This document shows, piece by piece, positions 53,249 to 61,383 of a stretch of 64,000 bases of DNA. The number at the start of each line of letters is the position of its first letter. Within the stretch, counting starts at the first letter, position 1. Made by a program: the position numbers and the translations under genes. The notes under the pieces were generated by a model that ran no database searches, was not told where the DNA came from, and was given only the letters and a program-made list of their open reading frames with translations. Source of the stretch: Leptospiraceae bacterium (GTDB lineage: Bacteria; Spirochaetota; Leptospiria; Leptospirales; Leptospiraceae); NCBI GenBank assembly GCA_024233865.1, contig JACKPA010000013.1:1-64000 (forward strand), in the 5' to 3' direction.

Positions 53249-54514
53249 CTAAGCTGGTAATCTAATCCTGACAGCCTTGATAAGAAGAGCTAAAAAGTAA
53301 GCACTTGCCAAACTCAAGAGAGTTCCACCAAGCTGTAAGAACATTTCCATGTTCACTGCATATCCAACCAAAATGCAAGCATAACTAAACAAAAAAAGCC
53401 TCCAGTGGTTTCTTGCACTTTCATCCGAGCAAATATCTTGCATAAGCGGTGTTTTAACTTTCCCAATAAGCGGACTGAAACGATGTAGCCATATCAAAAA
53501 AGGTACAATTTTATATAACATTCCGGAAGTTATGGATAAGGCAAAACCAATTAGAAAAGTAATACCAAACAAAAAAGCAAATTTTTCATTGGAAGTTACT
53601 ACATACAAAAGAAATAACAGCATGGAAAAAAACAAATTAATAAGCCCTATTTGCCAAAAACGAATGTTTGTATCTATGAGCTTTCTTTTGCGATTTTTTA
53701 AAAGATATAATATTTCATAAATAAAAAACGAAATTCCTCCAACGCCAGGTAGGGCGACAAAAACTTTTATTATAGTTGGGGCATGTAGAAACAGAGAAAT
53801 GGAAATAGCCACCAAGGAGAAAAGCAAGCCATACAAAATCCACTTGGCTATCTTTACTGGAAAACTGGGAGTTAGATAAAACATAGGAATAACATGAATC
53901 CCCACACTTATTATCAGCCCTACTATCCATCCAAACAAGGCAAAAAGAATATGAACCGTTTTCCAAGTCAAACGATCAAAAGGAATTTGAAACATTCCGG
54001 AAAAAGAAAGCACAAACATAAATCCTAAAAGCAAACTAACCAATAATGACAGAACAGAAATTCTTAATCCGATTATGGTTGGTCGGTCTGCTTTCACTCG
54101 AAAAAGGGCAACGGAAACCTGAAAAACAAAAAAAAGGAGAGTAATGGCAAGAATAAATCCGGAAACTTTCAAAATCAATACTTCAAAAAAATACATTCCA
54201 TACAAAAATAAGCCAACACCAATCAATAAAAGAGCATGAACCCACCTCGCTTTTGTTACAAAGGCAACCTGACCTCCTACTAAAACAAGTACCATTTGGT
54301 AATAAGCTCCAATCATAACAAACAATGTCCAACCCAAAGTAATTGTATGGGTTAAAGCTACGGTTTGAAAACTCCAATTGGTTGACATTAGCAATTTTCC
54401 TTTCCAAAAGAGTAAAATCCCAGTCAATATTCCAAATAACGGAGCTGTTAAAAAAAAACGGATTGGTATATCTTCCGGTGGTGCTTGTTCAAGTGTTAGC
54501 CCTTTGTTGTACAT
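53249..54514 (-). CDS. Polytopic membrane protein, haem-copper oxidase subunit I/NnrS-like
   Basis: A 421-aa protein with about 12 hydrophobic helices. Conserved His in ALTHTITLGWTLFVMIGAYY, WKTVHILFALFGWIVGLIIS and VGIHVIPMFYLTP, and PFLIWLHRFSPLIGK, recall haem-binding helices of NnrS and cbb3 oxidase subunit I-like proteins. The full set of oxidase copper ligands is not evident, so it is not called an oxidase. It may bind haem or respond to nitric oxide. Confidence 0.65.
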   Translation of the reverse strand: MYNKGLTLEQAPPEDIPIRFFLTAPLFGILTGILLFWKGKLLMSTNWSFQTVALTHTITLGWTLFVMIGAYYQMVLVLVGGQVAFVTKARWVHALLLIGVGLFLYGMYFFEVLILKVSGFILAITLLFFVFQVSVALFRVKADRPTIIGLRISVLSLLVSLLLGFMFVLSFSGMFQIPFDRLTWKTVHILFALFGWIVGLIISVGIHVIPMFYLTPSFPVKIAKWILYGLLFSLVAISISLFLHAPTIIKVFVALPGVGGISFFIYEILYLLKNRKRKLIDTNIRFWQIGLINLFFSMLLFLLYVVTSNEKFAFLFGITFLIGFALSITSGMLYKIVPFLIWLHRFSPLIGKVKTPLMQDICSDESARNHWRLFLFSYACILVGYAVNMEMFLQLGGTLLSLASAYFLALLIKAVRIRLPA

Positions 54515-54647
54515 TTAAATTCTTACACAAACCATTGCGTCTTGTGAGTTGACATAACAGCTTCGTGTAACGTTAATCCTAAAACAAGCGAAAAATTTAA
54601 TGTGAGCTAAAAAATCAACACCCACCAGAAGAGCGAATAGTTTTGAT

Positions 54648-55817
54648 TCACTTAATTTGCCGTATTGTGTGACTGAAATAATCAGTTACATAGAGATTTG
54701 TTCCGTTCGTTGTAATGCCATAAGGACTATTAAATCTAGCGATAGTTCCCGTTCCGTCTGTGGTTCCTAATTTTCCAGCTTTTCCAGCTAAGGTCGTAAC
54801 GATTCCACTAGTTACCTCAATTTTCCGTATAGTGTAACCGTAATAATCAGTTACATAGAGATTTATTCCGTCTGTTGTTACACTTTCCGGAAAGTTAAAC
54901 TGAGCAGCAGTTCCCGTTCCGTCCGTTGATCCGCATGTTCCGACAGTTCCGACTAAGGTTGTAACTACTCCACTGGATATCACTACTTTCCGTATCGTAC
55001 AGTTGTAATAATCAGCCACATAGAGATTAGTCCCGTCTGTTGTTATGCCACTAGGATAATCAAATTGAGCAGCAGTTCCTGTTCCGTCTGTTGATCCTCG
55101 TATTCCAGCAGTTCCAGCCAAGGTCGTCACTACTCCAGTAGATATCTCTACTTTCCGTATTGTATTACTAAAAAGGTCTGTCACATAGAGATTTGTTCCA
55201 TCTGTTGTTATACCATAAGGAAGATTAAACTGAGCAGCAGTTCCCGTTCCATCCACTGACCCACCTGTTCCGACAGTTCCGGCTAAGGTCGTTACTGCTC
55301 CACTAGATATCACCACTTTTCGTATCGTATAATTCCAAGAATCAGCCACATAGAGGTTTGTTCCGTCTGTTGTTATACCTTCCGGAAGATTAAATTGAGC
55401 AGCAGTTCCCGTTCCATCTGTTGCTCCTCGTATTCCGACAGTTCCGACTAAGGTTGTAACTACTCCAGTGGATATCGTTATTTTCCGTATAGTGTCATTA
55501 TACCTATCAGCCACATAGAGATTTGTCCCGTCTGTTGTGATACCACTAGGTTCAAAAAACTGAGCAGCAGTTCCCGTTCCGTCTGTTGCTCCCGATGTTC
55601 CGGCAGTTCCGGCTAAGGTTGTTACTGCTCCGGTTAGATTTAAGCTACAGCCCTGTTTACTACCACCCATTTGAGAAGGAGTGCAAGAACTTTGGCTGAG
55701 CAAATAATAAGCTATGATTGCTTTTTTAAAATCATCTTTATGATGATCGTTTTTAAGACAAAATTCAAATAAAAACAGAATGATAGACAATAATGCAAAA
55801 TAAATTAGTTTTTTCAT
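54648..55817 (-). CDS. NHL-repeat lipoprotein
   Basis: A 389-aa protein. The N-terminus LIYFALLSIILFLFEFC has a lipobox-like FEFC, so it is probably a lipoprotein. After about residue 60 come six copies of a 55-aa unit (165 bp) of form GITTDGTNLYVADRYNDTIR then KVEISTGVVTTLAGTAG, giving an NHL/YVTN-type six-bladed beta-propeller that fills almost the whole protein. Such propellers bind proteins or glycans at the cell surface. The units are similar enough in DNA to recombine. Confidence 0.85.
   Translation of the reverse strand: MKKLIYFALLSIILFLFEFCLKNDHHKDDFKKAIIAYYLLSQSSCTPSQMGGSKQGCSLNLTGAVTTLAGTAGTSGATDGTGTAAQFFEPSGITTDGTNLYVADRYNDTIRKITISTGVVTTLVGTVGIRGATDGTGTAAQFNLPEGITTDGTNLYVADSWNYTIRKVVISSGAVTTLAGTVGTGGSVDGTGTAAQFNLPYGITTDGTNLYVTDLFSNTIRKVEISTGVVTTLAGTAGIRGSTDGTGTAAQFDYPSGITTDGTNLYVADYYNCTIRKVVISSGVVTTLVGTVGTCGSTDGTGTAAQFNFPESVTTDGINLYVTDYYGYTIRKIEVTSGIVTTLAGKAGKLGTTDGTGTIARFNSPYGITTNGTNLYVTDYFSHTIRQIK
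54660..55640 (-). repeat. 165-bp tandem repeats (six) in the NHL lipoprotein gene
   Basis: Six units of 165 bp; for example the CAG before ACATAGAGAT recurs at 54848 and 55013, a difference of 165. Boundaries are approximate. Confidence 0.85.
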
Positions 55818-56193
55818 AAATAACGTATCCTCTCAAAAATATGCTAATTCCATCGAATTATTCGCGTAAAAATATAAATAAAAAAATATTGAAAAACCTC
55901 TCAATAATTAAATATTATTTTAACCACAAAATATAAAAAACCAAGAAGGACGCATGAAAAAGAGTAAAACATGTTCAAAATGTATTTGTATACCCTTTTC
56001 TGATGAATCGGAATATACCATGATTAGAGTGATTTACAGGATTAACATGATTCGATTCACTTGATTTTAAAGGTTTATCTTAAAAACCGTATCCGAAAAC
56101 CACTCTGTTTTGTGTATATTTATTCATTTTTTTAATAATAGAGTCTCCCGAAAATAGATAATTTTCATCGTTTTTTGTGACTGGATACGATCA
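55818..56193. other. Gene-free gap upstream of the NHL lipoprotein gene
   Basis: About 376 bp of AT-rich sequence between the NHL lipoprotein start and the orphan RHS tip. I see no ORF, clear promoter or hairpin. Its right end may hold further degraded tip sequence. Confidence 0.5.
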
Positions 56194-56478
56194 TACTGTA
56201 CTGTTCTATGTGGCTCCTCTTTCGTGTCGGATGGCTGCAGGATCATCGTCAGAGATGAGTGCAAACCTTCCATAGGTGACAGCAGTTCCTTTTTTTACAA
56301 ACGGACTGTACGTAGCCACAAATCCTCCTTCTTTTACCCAATAAATTTTAGCTGGATTACCTTGCAATCTACTGATTATCGTTCCTGTTACGGCAGCTAT
56401 GGCACCCGTAAATCCGTATGTTCCCCATCCCAATGTTATTGGGTCTAGCCAACCTACCAATTGTCTTTCTCTTTTCAT
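56194..56478 (-). pseudogene. Orphan RHS C-terminal tip fragment
   Basis: The open part (56206-56478) encodes 90 aa, and after six leader residues (MKRERQ) it is almost identical to RHS1 from LVGWLDPITLGWGTYGFTGA to PAAIRHER. At the HERAH zinc motif a small indel changes the frame (HERGAT, stop), but nucleotide similarity continues to about 56194. It lacks the rest of the tip and all RHS core. It is a truncated duplicate of the RHS1 tip, placed downstream of two lipoprotein genes. Confidence 0.8.
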
Positions 56479-56483
56479 AAATC

Positions 56484-56831
56484 TTACTCTCCTAAAAGGT
56501 CATAATACCCACTCTTGGGAATTATCCCTGACTTCTTTTTGCAATCCAACTCTCTTTGTATATATGATGCACATATTGCAAGTGTCATATAAAATCCTCT
56601 TTCGACTTGGCTTATGCTGTATTCATCAACTTGTGATCTCCTACCAGAATCTTCCCATGATTGGAATACCAAAAGTGAACCACAGGCAACATCTCTATCT
56701 GTAGTTGATTCCAGTTCATCATAGCAAGTTTCTTTTTCGGAGGTAATTTTGGGTATACATTGAGTAGATAGAATTATCAATAAAATTAATACTATTTTTA
56801 ATATCTTATAGTTTGTCATTTTTTTCACCAA
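56484..56831 (-). CDS. Small Cys-rich lipoprotein
   Basis: A 115-aa protein with signal sequence YKILKIVLILLIILSTQC (lipobox LSTQC). The mature part has a Cys pattern (ETCYDELE, VACGSLLVF, AICASYIQRELDCKK). It lies 11 bp downstream of another small lipoprotein gene and 5 bp before the orphan tip. By position it may be an immunity or accessory protein for the RHS tip; there is no direct evidence. Confidence 0.7.
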   Translation of the reverse strand: MVKKMTNYKILKIVLILLIILSTQCIPKITSEKETCYDELESTTDRDVACGSLLVFQSWEDSGRRSQVDEYSISQVERGFYMTLAICASYIQRELDCKKKSGIIPKSGYYDLLGE

Positions 56832-56842
56832 TGTTATATTAC

Positions 56843-57061
56843 CTATTTCCTATCTTCTAAGCATGAGGAATATCCACTAATTGCTAATCCAAGAATAAAT
56901 AGCTGATTTTCTGTACTTTCGAGATAGCTATCTTCCACACCACCCATAGCTATTAAATACATAAGAGAATCCTTGAAGCAATCTTTTTTTGTTGTTGGTT
57001 TTGCATTATAGCAGTTTGATAATAAGATTAATAGAATAATATATAACATTATTTTTTTCAT
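56843..57061 (-). CDS. Small lipoprotein
   Basis: A 72-aa protein: signal MKKIMLYIILLILLSNC with lipobox LLSNC, then KKDCFKDSLMYLIAMGG and LFILGLAISGYSSCLEDRK. Its Cys spacing and ending loosely parallel the adjacent 115-aa lipoprotein. It starts 25 bp after the RHS1 stop, the position expected for an immunity gene. Confidence 0.65.
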   Translation of the reverse strand: MKKIMLYIILLILLSNCYNAKPTTKKDCFKDSLMYLIAMGGVEDSYLESTENQLFILGLAISGYSSCLEDRK

Positions 57062-57086
57062 AATAAAATCCTCGTGAAAAACTTGT

Positions 57087-60000
57087 TTAGTATGGAAGAT
57101 AATTTATTTCACCAAAAAATAGGAGATATTTATATAATATTAACTCATTATTTTTATATTGAATTTCTGGCGAGGACAAACCTTTAGTCTTAGCTGTATT
57201 CTCAGCAGGAAATAATAGCATGAGATTTCTAAATCTTTCAATTTCTTTTGTATACCCTCCCCAAGTACCAGCACGTAAATCTGCATTGTGCTCAGCTCCT
57301 AATGTTCCGCCTCTATGCCATACACTCTGACCTAGTAGTCCGTAGTATTTTAAATCGCCCCATTGGCTGTATTGTTCTATGTGTGCTCTTTCGTGTCGGA
57401 TGGTTGCCGGGTCATCGTCGGAAACTAAAGCAAATCTTCCATAGGTGACAGCAGTTCCTTTTTTTACAAACGGACTGTACGTAGCCACAAATCCTCCTTC
57501 TTTTACCCAATAAATTTTAGCTGGATTACCTTGCAATCTACTGATTATCGTTCCTGTTACGGCAGCTATGGCACCCGTAAATCCGTATGTTCCCCATCCC
57601 AATGTTATTGGGTCTAGCCAGCCTACCAATTGACCAAGTGATGACTTGGCATACGAATTGGATTTTCTTTTATGCATAAATTTATTCATGTATTTGTTGA
57701 GTAATAGTCCGCCTAATGGATTGTCAGCAGGACTACCTAAAAAGCTTGTGATAAACTCATTTGTTTTAAGTTTTACAAACTGATCCAATCCCCATCGTAA
57801 TGCATTTTTTGTTTTGCCATGTCCTGTTGGGTCATTGTAGGTAATAGGGTTTCCGTCCACGTACATATACGGATTCATTCCAAACAGAGCTGACATATCG
57901 ACTTCCGTATCCGGTTCGAGGAAGCGACCTATTTTTGGATCATAGTAGCGTGCTTTGTAATAATAGAGTCCTGTTTCCCTGTCCTCTTCTTGTCCGGTGT
58001 ATTTATAGCGGAATATATCCGGACCTCCTGAGTTGGTTCTGTCTATTTCACCATAAGGACGATAGGAAACAACACTCTTTCCGGAGTCTATGTCTACACC
58101 AGCTACCATTTCACCTTTTGCACTTGTGATCATGCTCACTGAGTCGATATGGTCTGTGTGGAAAAAATAGAGTCCTTCTACGGGCGAACCAGGGTAGCTG
58201 GAATAACCCGTATAACCGTTTTGGCTTCCTGCGTCTTCGCTATTAACGGAAGGTGTGTCCACTCCTATTCCGCTTACGGATGCAAGGGCATAAAACGGCA
58301 TCCCTTCGTCCTTTTTTGCACAAGTTAAAATTAGTAGCAAAACACAAGAGAGTGATAATACCCTAGAATACCAAGAATATGTTGTAGCGTATTTAAAAAA
58401 TGCAAGACCAAATAAAAGGGTTGATAAAAAGGTTAGTGTTATCTTCAGCACAGTTGAGGAGTGAATAGCGTCATGGTTCGACAAGCTCTCCATGACATCC
58501 GGTAAAATAAAAGAAGTTGCATCTGCCCTTTCCAGTGCTGCGTCTGTTCGTGTCCACTGACACACCATCTCATCTCCGTTTTTTACATACAAGGTGTAGT
58601 AGCTCGCCTTCCCAGGATTGATTTGAATTTCATACAACCCGTCGTCAAAATAGTAGGTTGTGATACCTTTTAGTCTGTTCACTTTTTTTACTCTCCTGTT
58701 TTCAAAGTTATAAAAATAGTTAAATTCTTCACCGTAACTAGTTTTTACGGAAGTCAGTCTTCCCAAAGTGTCGTGTTCATAAGAATCACCACTTATATTT
58801 GTGACATAACCCGCATTGTCGTACTCATAATCCCAACTTGTGACGGGTGAAATTACCTTGCTCACAGCGTTTGGATGGTTCGTATTTTCATACATTAGAG
58901 TCAAGTCTCCTTTTTGAGTTAGATTTCCATTAGATGTATAGGTATATTCTTTTTCCCCATAAGCTCCTTTTGCCTTTACAAGCCTGTTTAACTCATCATA
59001 GTCAAATTTCTGGCTTTTGCCGGAGTTTACCCAATTAAGAATATCAGTGATATTTCCAAAAGAATCGTATTTATATTCTTTGTTTTCCTCTATGGCTTTA
59101 CGGATTGCCGTTGTGGTTTTGTAGCTTTTTAACCTTTTTTGAATAGGGTCAATTGCCATCTCTGTTACAACTCCGTTGCCATATACTTTCTTAAGTTTGT
59201 TCTCAGAGGTTAGATGCTGATATTCCAAAATTTTTTGGTTCTTTAGTTTCCCGTCTTTTGTGCTCATTTTGATTTCTTTTAGATTAAAATCATCATAAAA
59301 ATAAGAAACTATCGTACCATCGGGATAAATTCTGTGAACAACTCTACCTAATGAATCATATTTGTATTCAAACTTGAGCTTGAAATCGTCAAAGGTTCTG
59401 ATTCTTTGTTTTACGTTTCCCGAACTATCGTATACGAATTCCGTTTTTCCCGTTCCGTCTTCTACGGAAGTTACTTTCCCTTTTGCATTTGCAGCATCTC
59501 CATCATCGTAAGAATACTCAACCTCTTCTTTACCGGTGCTATATTTTCGCAACCTTCCATAGCTGTCATAAGTGTAGTTGGTTGTTTTTCCACGAGCGTC
59601 TTTTACGGATATTAGGTTGCCTGATAGGTTATAGTTGTAATAAATTGTTCCTGAATTTGCATCCGTTTTAGACAGGATGTTTCCTGCTCGGTCATAAGAC
59701 AAGGTGATAACACTTCCTCCCGGTTCGGTTATGCTTTCCACATTCCCGTTTGCGTTGTAGGAATAAGTCGTTGTTAAGTTACCCAACTTTTGTGATATTA
59801 CCTGTCCTATAGCATTGCTTATTGCAACTTCCGTTGGTTTGTTTGTAGAATTCTTGGTGACCGTAAATTTGTTGTAAGAATAGGTAGTGCCGTTTCCATC
59901 CGATCCTGTGACTTTAGTTAATCTGCCTTCCGAATCATCGTATTCTAATATAGTAAACTTGGGAGTCTGACCTGTTATGTATGGTTCGGACTGGCTTATG

Positions 60001-60299
60001 AGTCTACCCAAATAGTCATAAGCAAAGTCTTCTGTGTAAGTCTTTCCGGAACTACCCGAACTTTCCTTTTTACGAATTTTGCCTTCGTTGTCAAAGTAAC
60101 TCCTTGCCCAAGTATAGGTCTCGCTTTGACCGATTAGTGGTATGGGAATAATACTGATTCCTTCGGATTCGTCTGCTACTCTTTCTCTCTCTTCCACGTA
60201 CCTGTTTGAAGGTGAATCGGAATAAACAAACTTTTTGCTCCAATCGCTATCACCAGGATTTTGAATCATTGTAATTCTGCCATAATCATCAAAATACAT
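57087..60299 (-). CDS. RHS repeat protein RHS1 with metalloprotease-like C-terminal tip, 5'-truncated
   Basis: A 1070-aa RHS/YD-repeat protein. YD repeats run from the first residues (YFDDYGRITMIQNPGD, YSYNANGNVESITEPGG, YDSYGRLRKY) to the RHS core end YKYTGQEEDRETGLYYYKAR, FLEPDTEVDM and NPITYNDPTGHG. The frame starts at ATG 60299 right after an in-frame stop, and no N-terminal export or pre-RHS domain exists, so it is probably a truncated copy. A segment of two membrane helices with LLLILTCAKKDEG interrupts the core at about residues 610-680. The roughly 235-aa tip has RHERAHIEQY, an H-E-x-x-H zinc-protease motif, and GAEHNADLRAG. Two lipoprotein genes follow. Confidence 0.85.
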   Translation of the reverse strand: MYFDDYGRITMIQNPGDSDWSKKFVYSDSPSNRYVEERERVADESEGISIIPIPLIGQSETYTWARSYFDNEGKIRKKESSGSSGKTYTEDFAYDYLGRLISQSEPYITGQTPKFTILEYDDSEGRLTKVTGSDGNGTTYSYNKFTVTKNSTNKPTEVAISNAIGQVISQKLGNLTTTYSYNANGNVESITEPGGSVITLSYDRAGNILSKTDANSGTIYYNYNLSGNLISVKDARGKTTNYTYDSYGRLRKYSTGKEEVEYSYDDGDAANAKGKVTSVEDGTGKTEFVYDSSGNVKQRIRTFDDFKLKFEYKYDSLGRVVHRIYPDGTIVSYFYDDFNLKEIKMSTKDGKLKNQKILEYQHLTSENKLKKVYGNGVVTEMAIDPIQKRLKSYKTTTAIRKAIEENKEYKYDSFGNITDILNWVNSGKSQKFDYDELNRLVKAKGAYGEKEYTYTSNGNLTQKGDLTLMYENTNHPNAVSKVISPVTSWDYEYDNAGYVTNISGDSYEHDTLGRLTSVKTSYGEEFNYFYNFENRRVKKVNRLKGITTYYFDDGLYEIQINPGKASYYTLYVKNGDEMVCQWTRTDAALERADATSFILPDVMESLSNHDAIHSSTVLKITLTFLSTLLFGLAFFKYATTYSWYSRVLSLSCVLLLILTCAKKDEGMPFYALASVSGIGVDTPSVNSEDAGSQNGYTGYSSYPGSPVEGLYFFHTDHIDSVSMITSAKGEMVAGVDIDSGKSVVSYRPYGEIDRTNSGGPDIFRYKYTGQEEDRETGLYYYKARYYDPKIGRFLEPDTEVDMSALFGMNPYMYVDGNPITYNDPTGHGKTKNALRWGLDQFVKLKTNEFITSFLGSPADNPLGGLLLNKYMNKFMHKRKSNSYAKSSLGQLVGWLDPITLGWGTYGFTGAIAAVTGTIISRLQGNPAKIYWVKEGGFVATYSPFVKKGTAVTYGRFALVSDDDPATIRHERAHIEQYSQWGDLKYYGLLGQSVWHRGGTLGAEHNADLRAGTWGGYTKEIERFRNLMLLFPAENTAKTKGLSSPEIQYKNNELILYKYLLFFGEINYLPY
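58470..58496. repeat. Short dispersed repeat within RHS1
   Basis: GTCATGG and CCATGAC flank TTCGACAAGCTCT, forming a 7-bp-stem hairpin whose loop matches the TTCGACAAGCTC core of the ATPase repeats. It lies in frame at the start of the membrane-helix segment. Confidence 0.6.
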
Positions 60300-60349
60300 T
60301 ATTCATCTTTACCACAATATGTATTTAGCCTTTCAGCTTTGAAAAATAA

Positions 60350-60664
60350 CTATTCTTCACTGGTTCTCCCCCAATCATTTTCTCCAATTATAGGCTTTGT
60401 ATTGGATTTATTTCTACAACTATATTTGACCGAGTAGTCTAACAAACAAGTGAGTATTATTAAGTCTTGAATGTCTTGTCGTTTTAGTGAACTAGGAGCA
60501 AAGGCAACAGAAAAAATAATTTGTTTGCAACTAGTAAAAAGAGTTTTATTTTCTAAATCTAATCTTTTTTGGTAAAGACATTCTGATTTTTCGTTCGTTA
60601 AACAAAAATCGAATGTAAATAGAAATGCTAATATAATTATAAAGTTTATGATTTGATAAAACAT
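60350..60664 (-). CDS. Small lipoprotein, paralogue of 61093-61371
   Basis: A 104-aa protein with a hydrophobic leader (IINFIIILAFLFTFDFC) ending in a lipobox-like Cys. The mature part shares a pattern with 61093-61371: an early Cys, CKQIIFSVAF against CDAIIFAAVV, DLIILTCLLDYSVKYSCR against DLIVTNCLIDYLVNYECR, then Lys/Ser-rich ends. It sits between the orphan tip and RHS1. Immunity function is only a guess from position. Confidence 0.7.
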   Translation of the reverse strand: MFYQIINFIIILAFLFTFDFCLTNEKSECLYQKRLDLENKTLFTSCKQIIFSVAFAPSSLKRQDIQDLIILTCLLDYSVKYSCRNKSNTKPIIGENDWGRTSEE

Positions 60665-60676
60665 GATAGCCTCCTA

Positions 60677-61072
60677 CTACTTATGTTTGCACACTAGGCA
60701 TTTTGGAGTTTTAATCTTTAGGTAAGAACCGCTCATTTTAAAATTTTTAGAGTCTATGGTTAATTTGAACTTTGCCTGTACTCCGACTCTTTCAAATCCC
60801 CATCTTAATGACTTGATTCCACCATTCACAAGGTTTGCCGTTCCAAATAAAAGAGTTCCGGATATCATAGGATACAAGTCCAAATAAAATCGCGTGCCGG
60901 CAGTTAATAAAGCTACCGTTCCCCTTAAGTCTCCCCAATATCTTGGTGTGCTTTTTAGATCATGCTCGTAGGTCTTATTCCACCTGGAACCTAACGACCA
61001 AGCTCTACCTAACCATTTTCTATTTGCTTTCATTGCTTCTGGCGTTTGCCATCTTGGACCTTTCTTTATCAT
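60677..61072 (-). CDS. Orphan RHS C-terminal tip (copy of RHS2 tip)
   Basis: A 131-aa ORF that from PEAMKANRKWLGRAWSLGSR to the end (TPKCLVCKHK) is nearly identical to the end of RHS2, with only a few changes (for example GTANLVNGG for GTANIVNGG). It has no RHS core. The ATG start is followed by IKKGPRWQ, unlike RHS2. It represents a detached tip that could be swapped into RHS2 by recombination, or the remnant of such an event. The flanking CTCCTACTACTTATG is duplicated with it. Confidence 0.8.
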   Translation of the reverse strand: MIKKGPRWQTPEAMKANRKWLGRAWSLGSRWNKTYEHDLKSTPRYWGDLRGTVALLTAGTRFYLDLYPMISGTLLFGTANLVNGGIKSLRWGFERVGVQAKFKLTIDSKNFKMSGSYLKIKTPKCLVCKHK

Positions 61073-61092
61073 GTTCTAAAGATTTTCCTTTT

Positions 61093-61371
61093 CTATCGAA
61101 TAGCTGGTACTTTATTAGAATACTTACGGCATTCATAGTTGACTAAATAATCTATCAGGCAATTTGTAACTATTAAATCTTGAGTTACTTTATAGTCTAA
61201 AGCTTTTGGGACAACTACAGCAGCAAAAATTATAGCATCACACCCCATGGATATAGGAACTTTCTTATCCACTTCTTCTCTTTTATCTGCATAGCATTTT
61301 GATTGTTCATCTGTTATACAGAAACTGAATTTAAAAATAATAACTATTATACAAATAAATTTTTTAAACAT
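61093..61371 (-). CDS. Small lipoprotein following RHS2
   Basis: A 92-aa protein with leader MFKKFICIIVIIFKFSFC (lipobox-like), then a Cys-containing mature part homologous to 60350-60664. Its start is preceded by a strong AGGAGG 5 nt upstream, which overlaps the RHS2 stop region, so translation is likely tied to RHS2. It has the position expected of a cognate immunity protein; its lipoprotein nature would place it in the envelope. Confidence 0.72.
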   Translation of the reverse strand: MFKKFICIIVIIFKFSFCITDEQSKCYADKREEVDKKVPISMGCDAIIFAAVVVPKALDYKVTQDLIVTNCLIDYLVNYECRKYSNKVPAIR

Positions 61372-61383
61372 CTCAGCCTCCTA

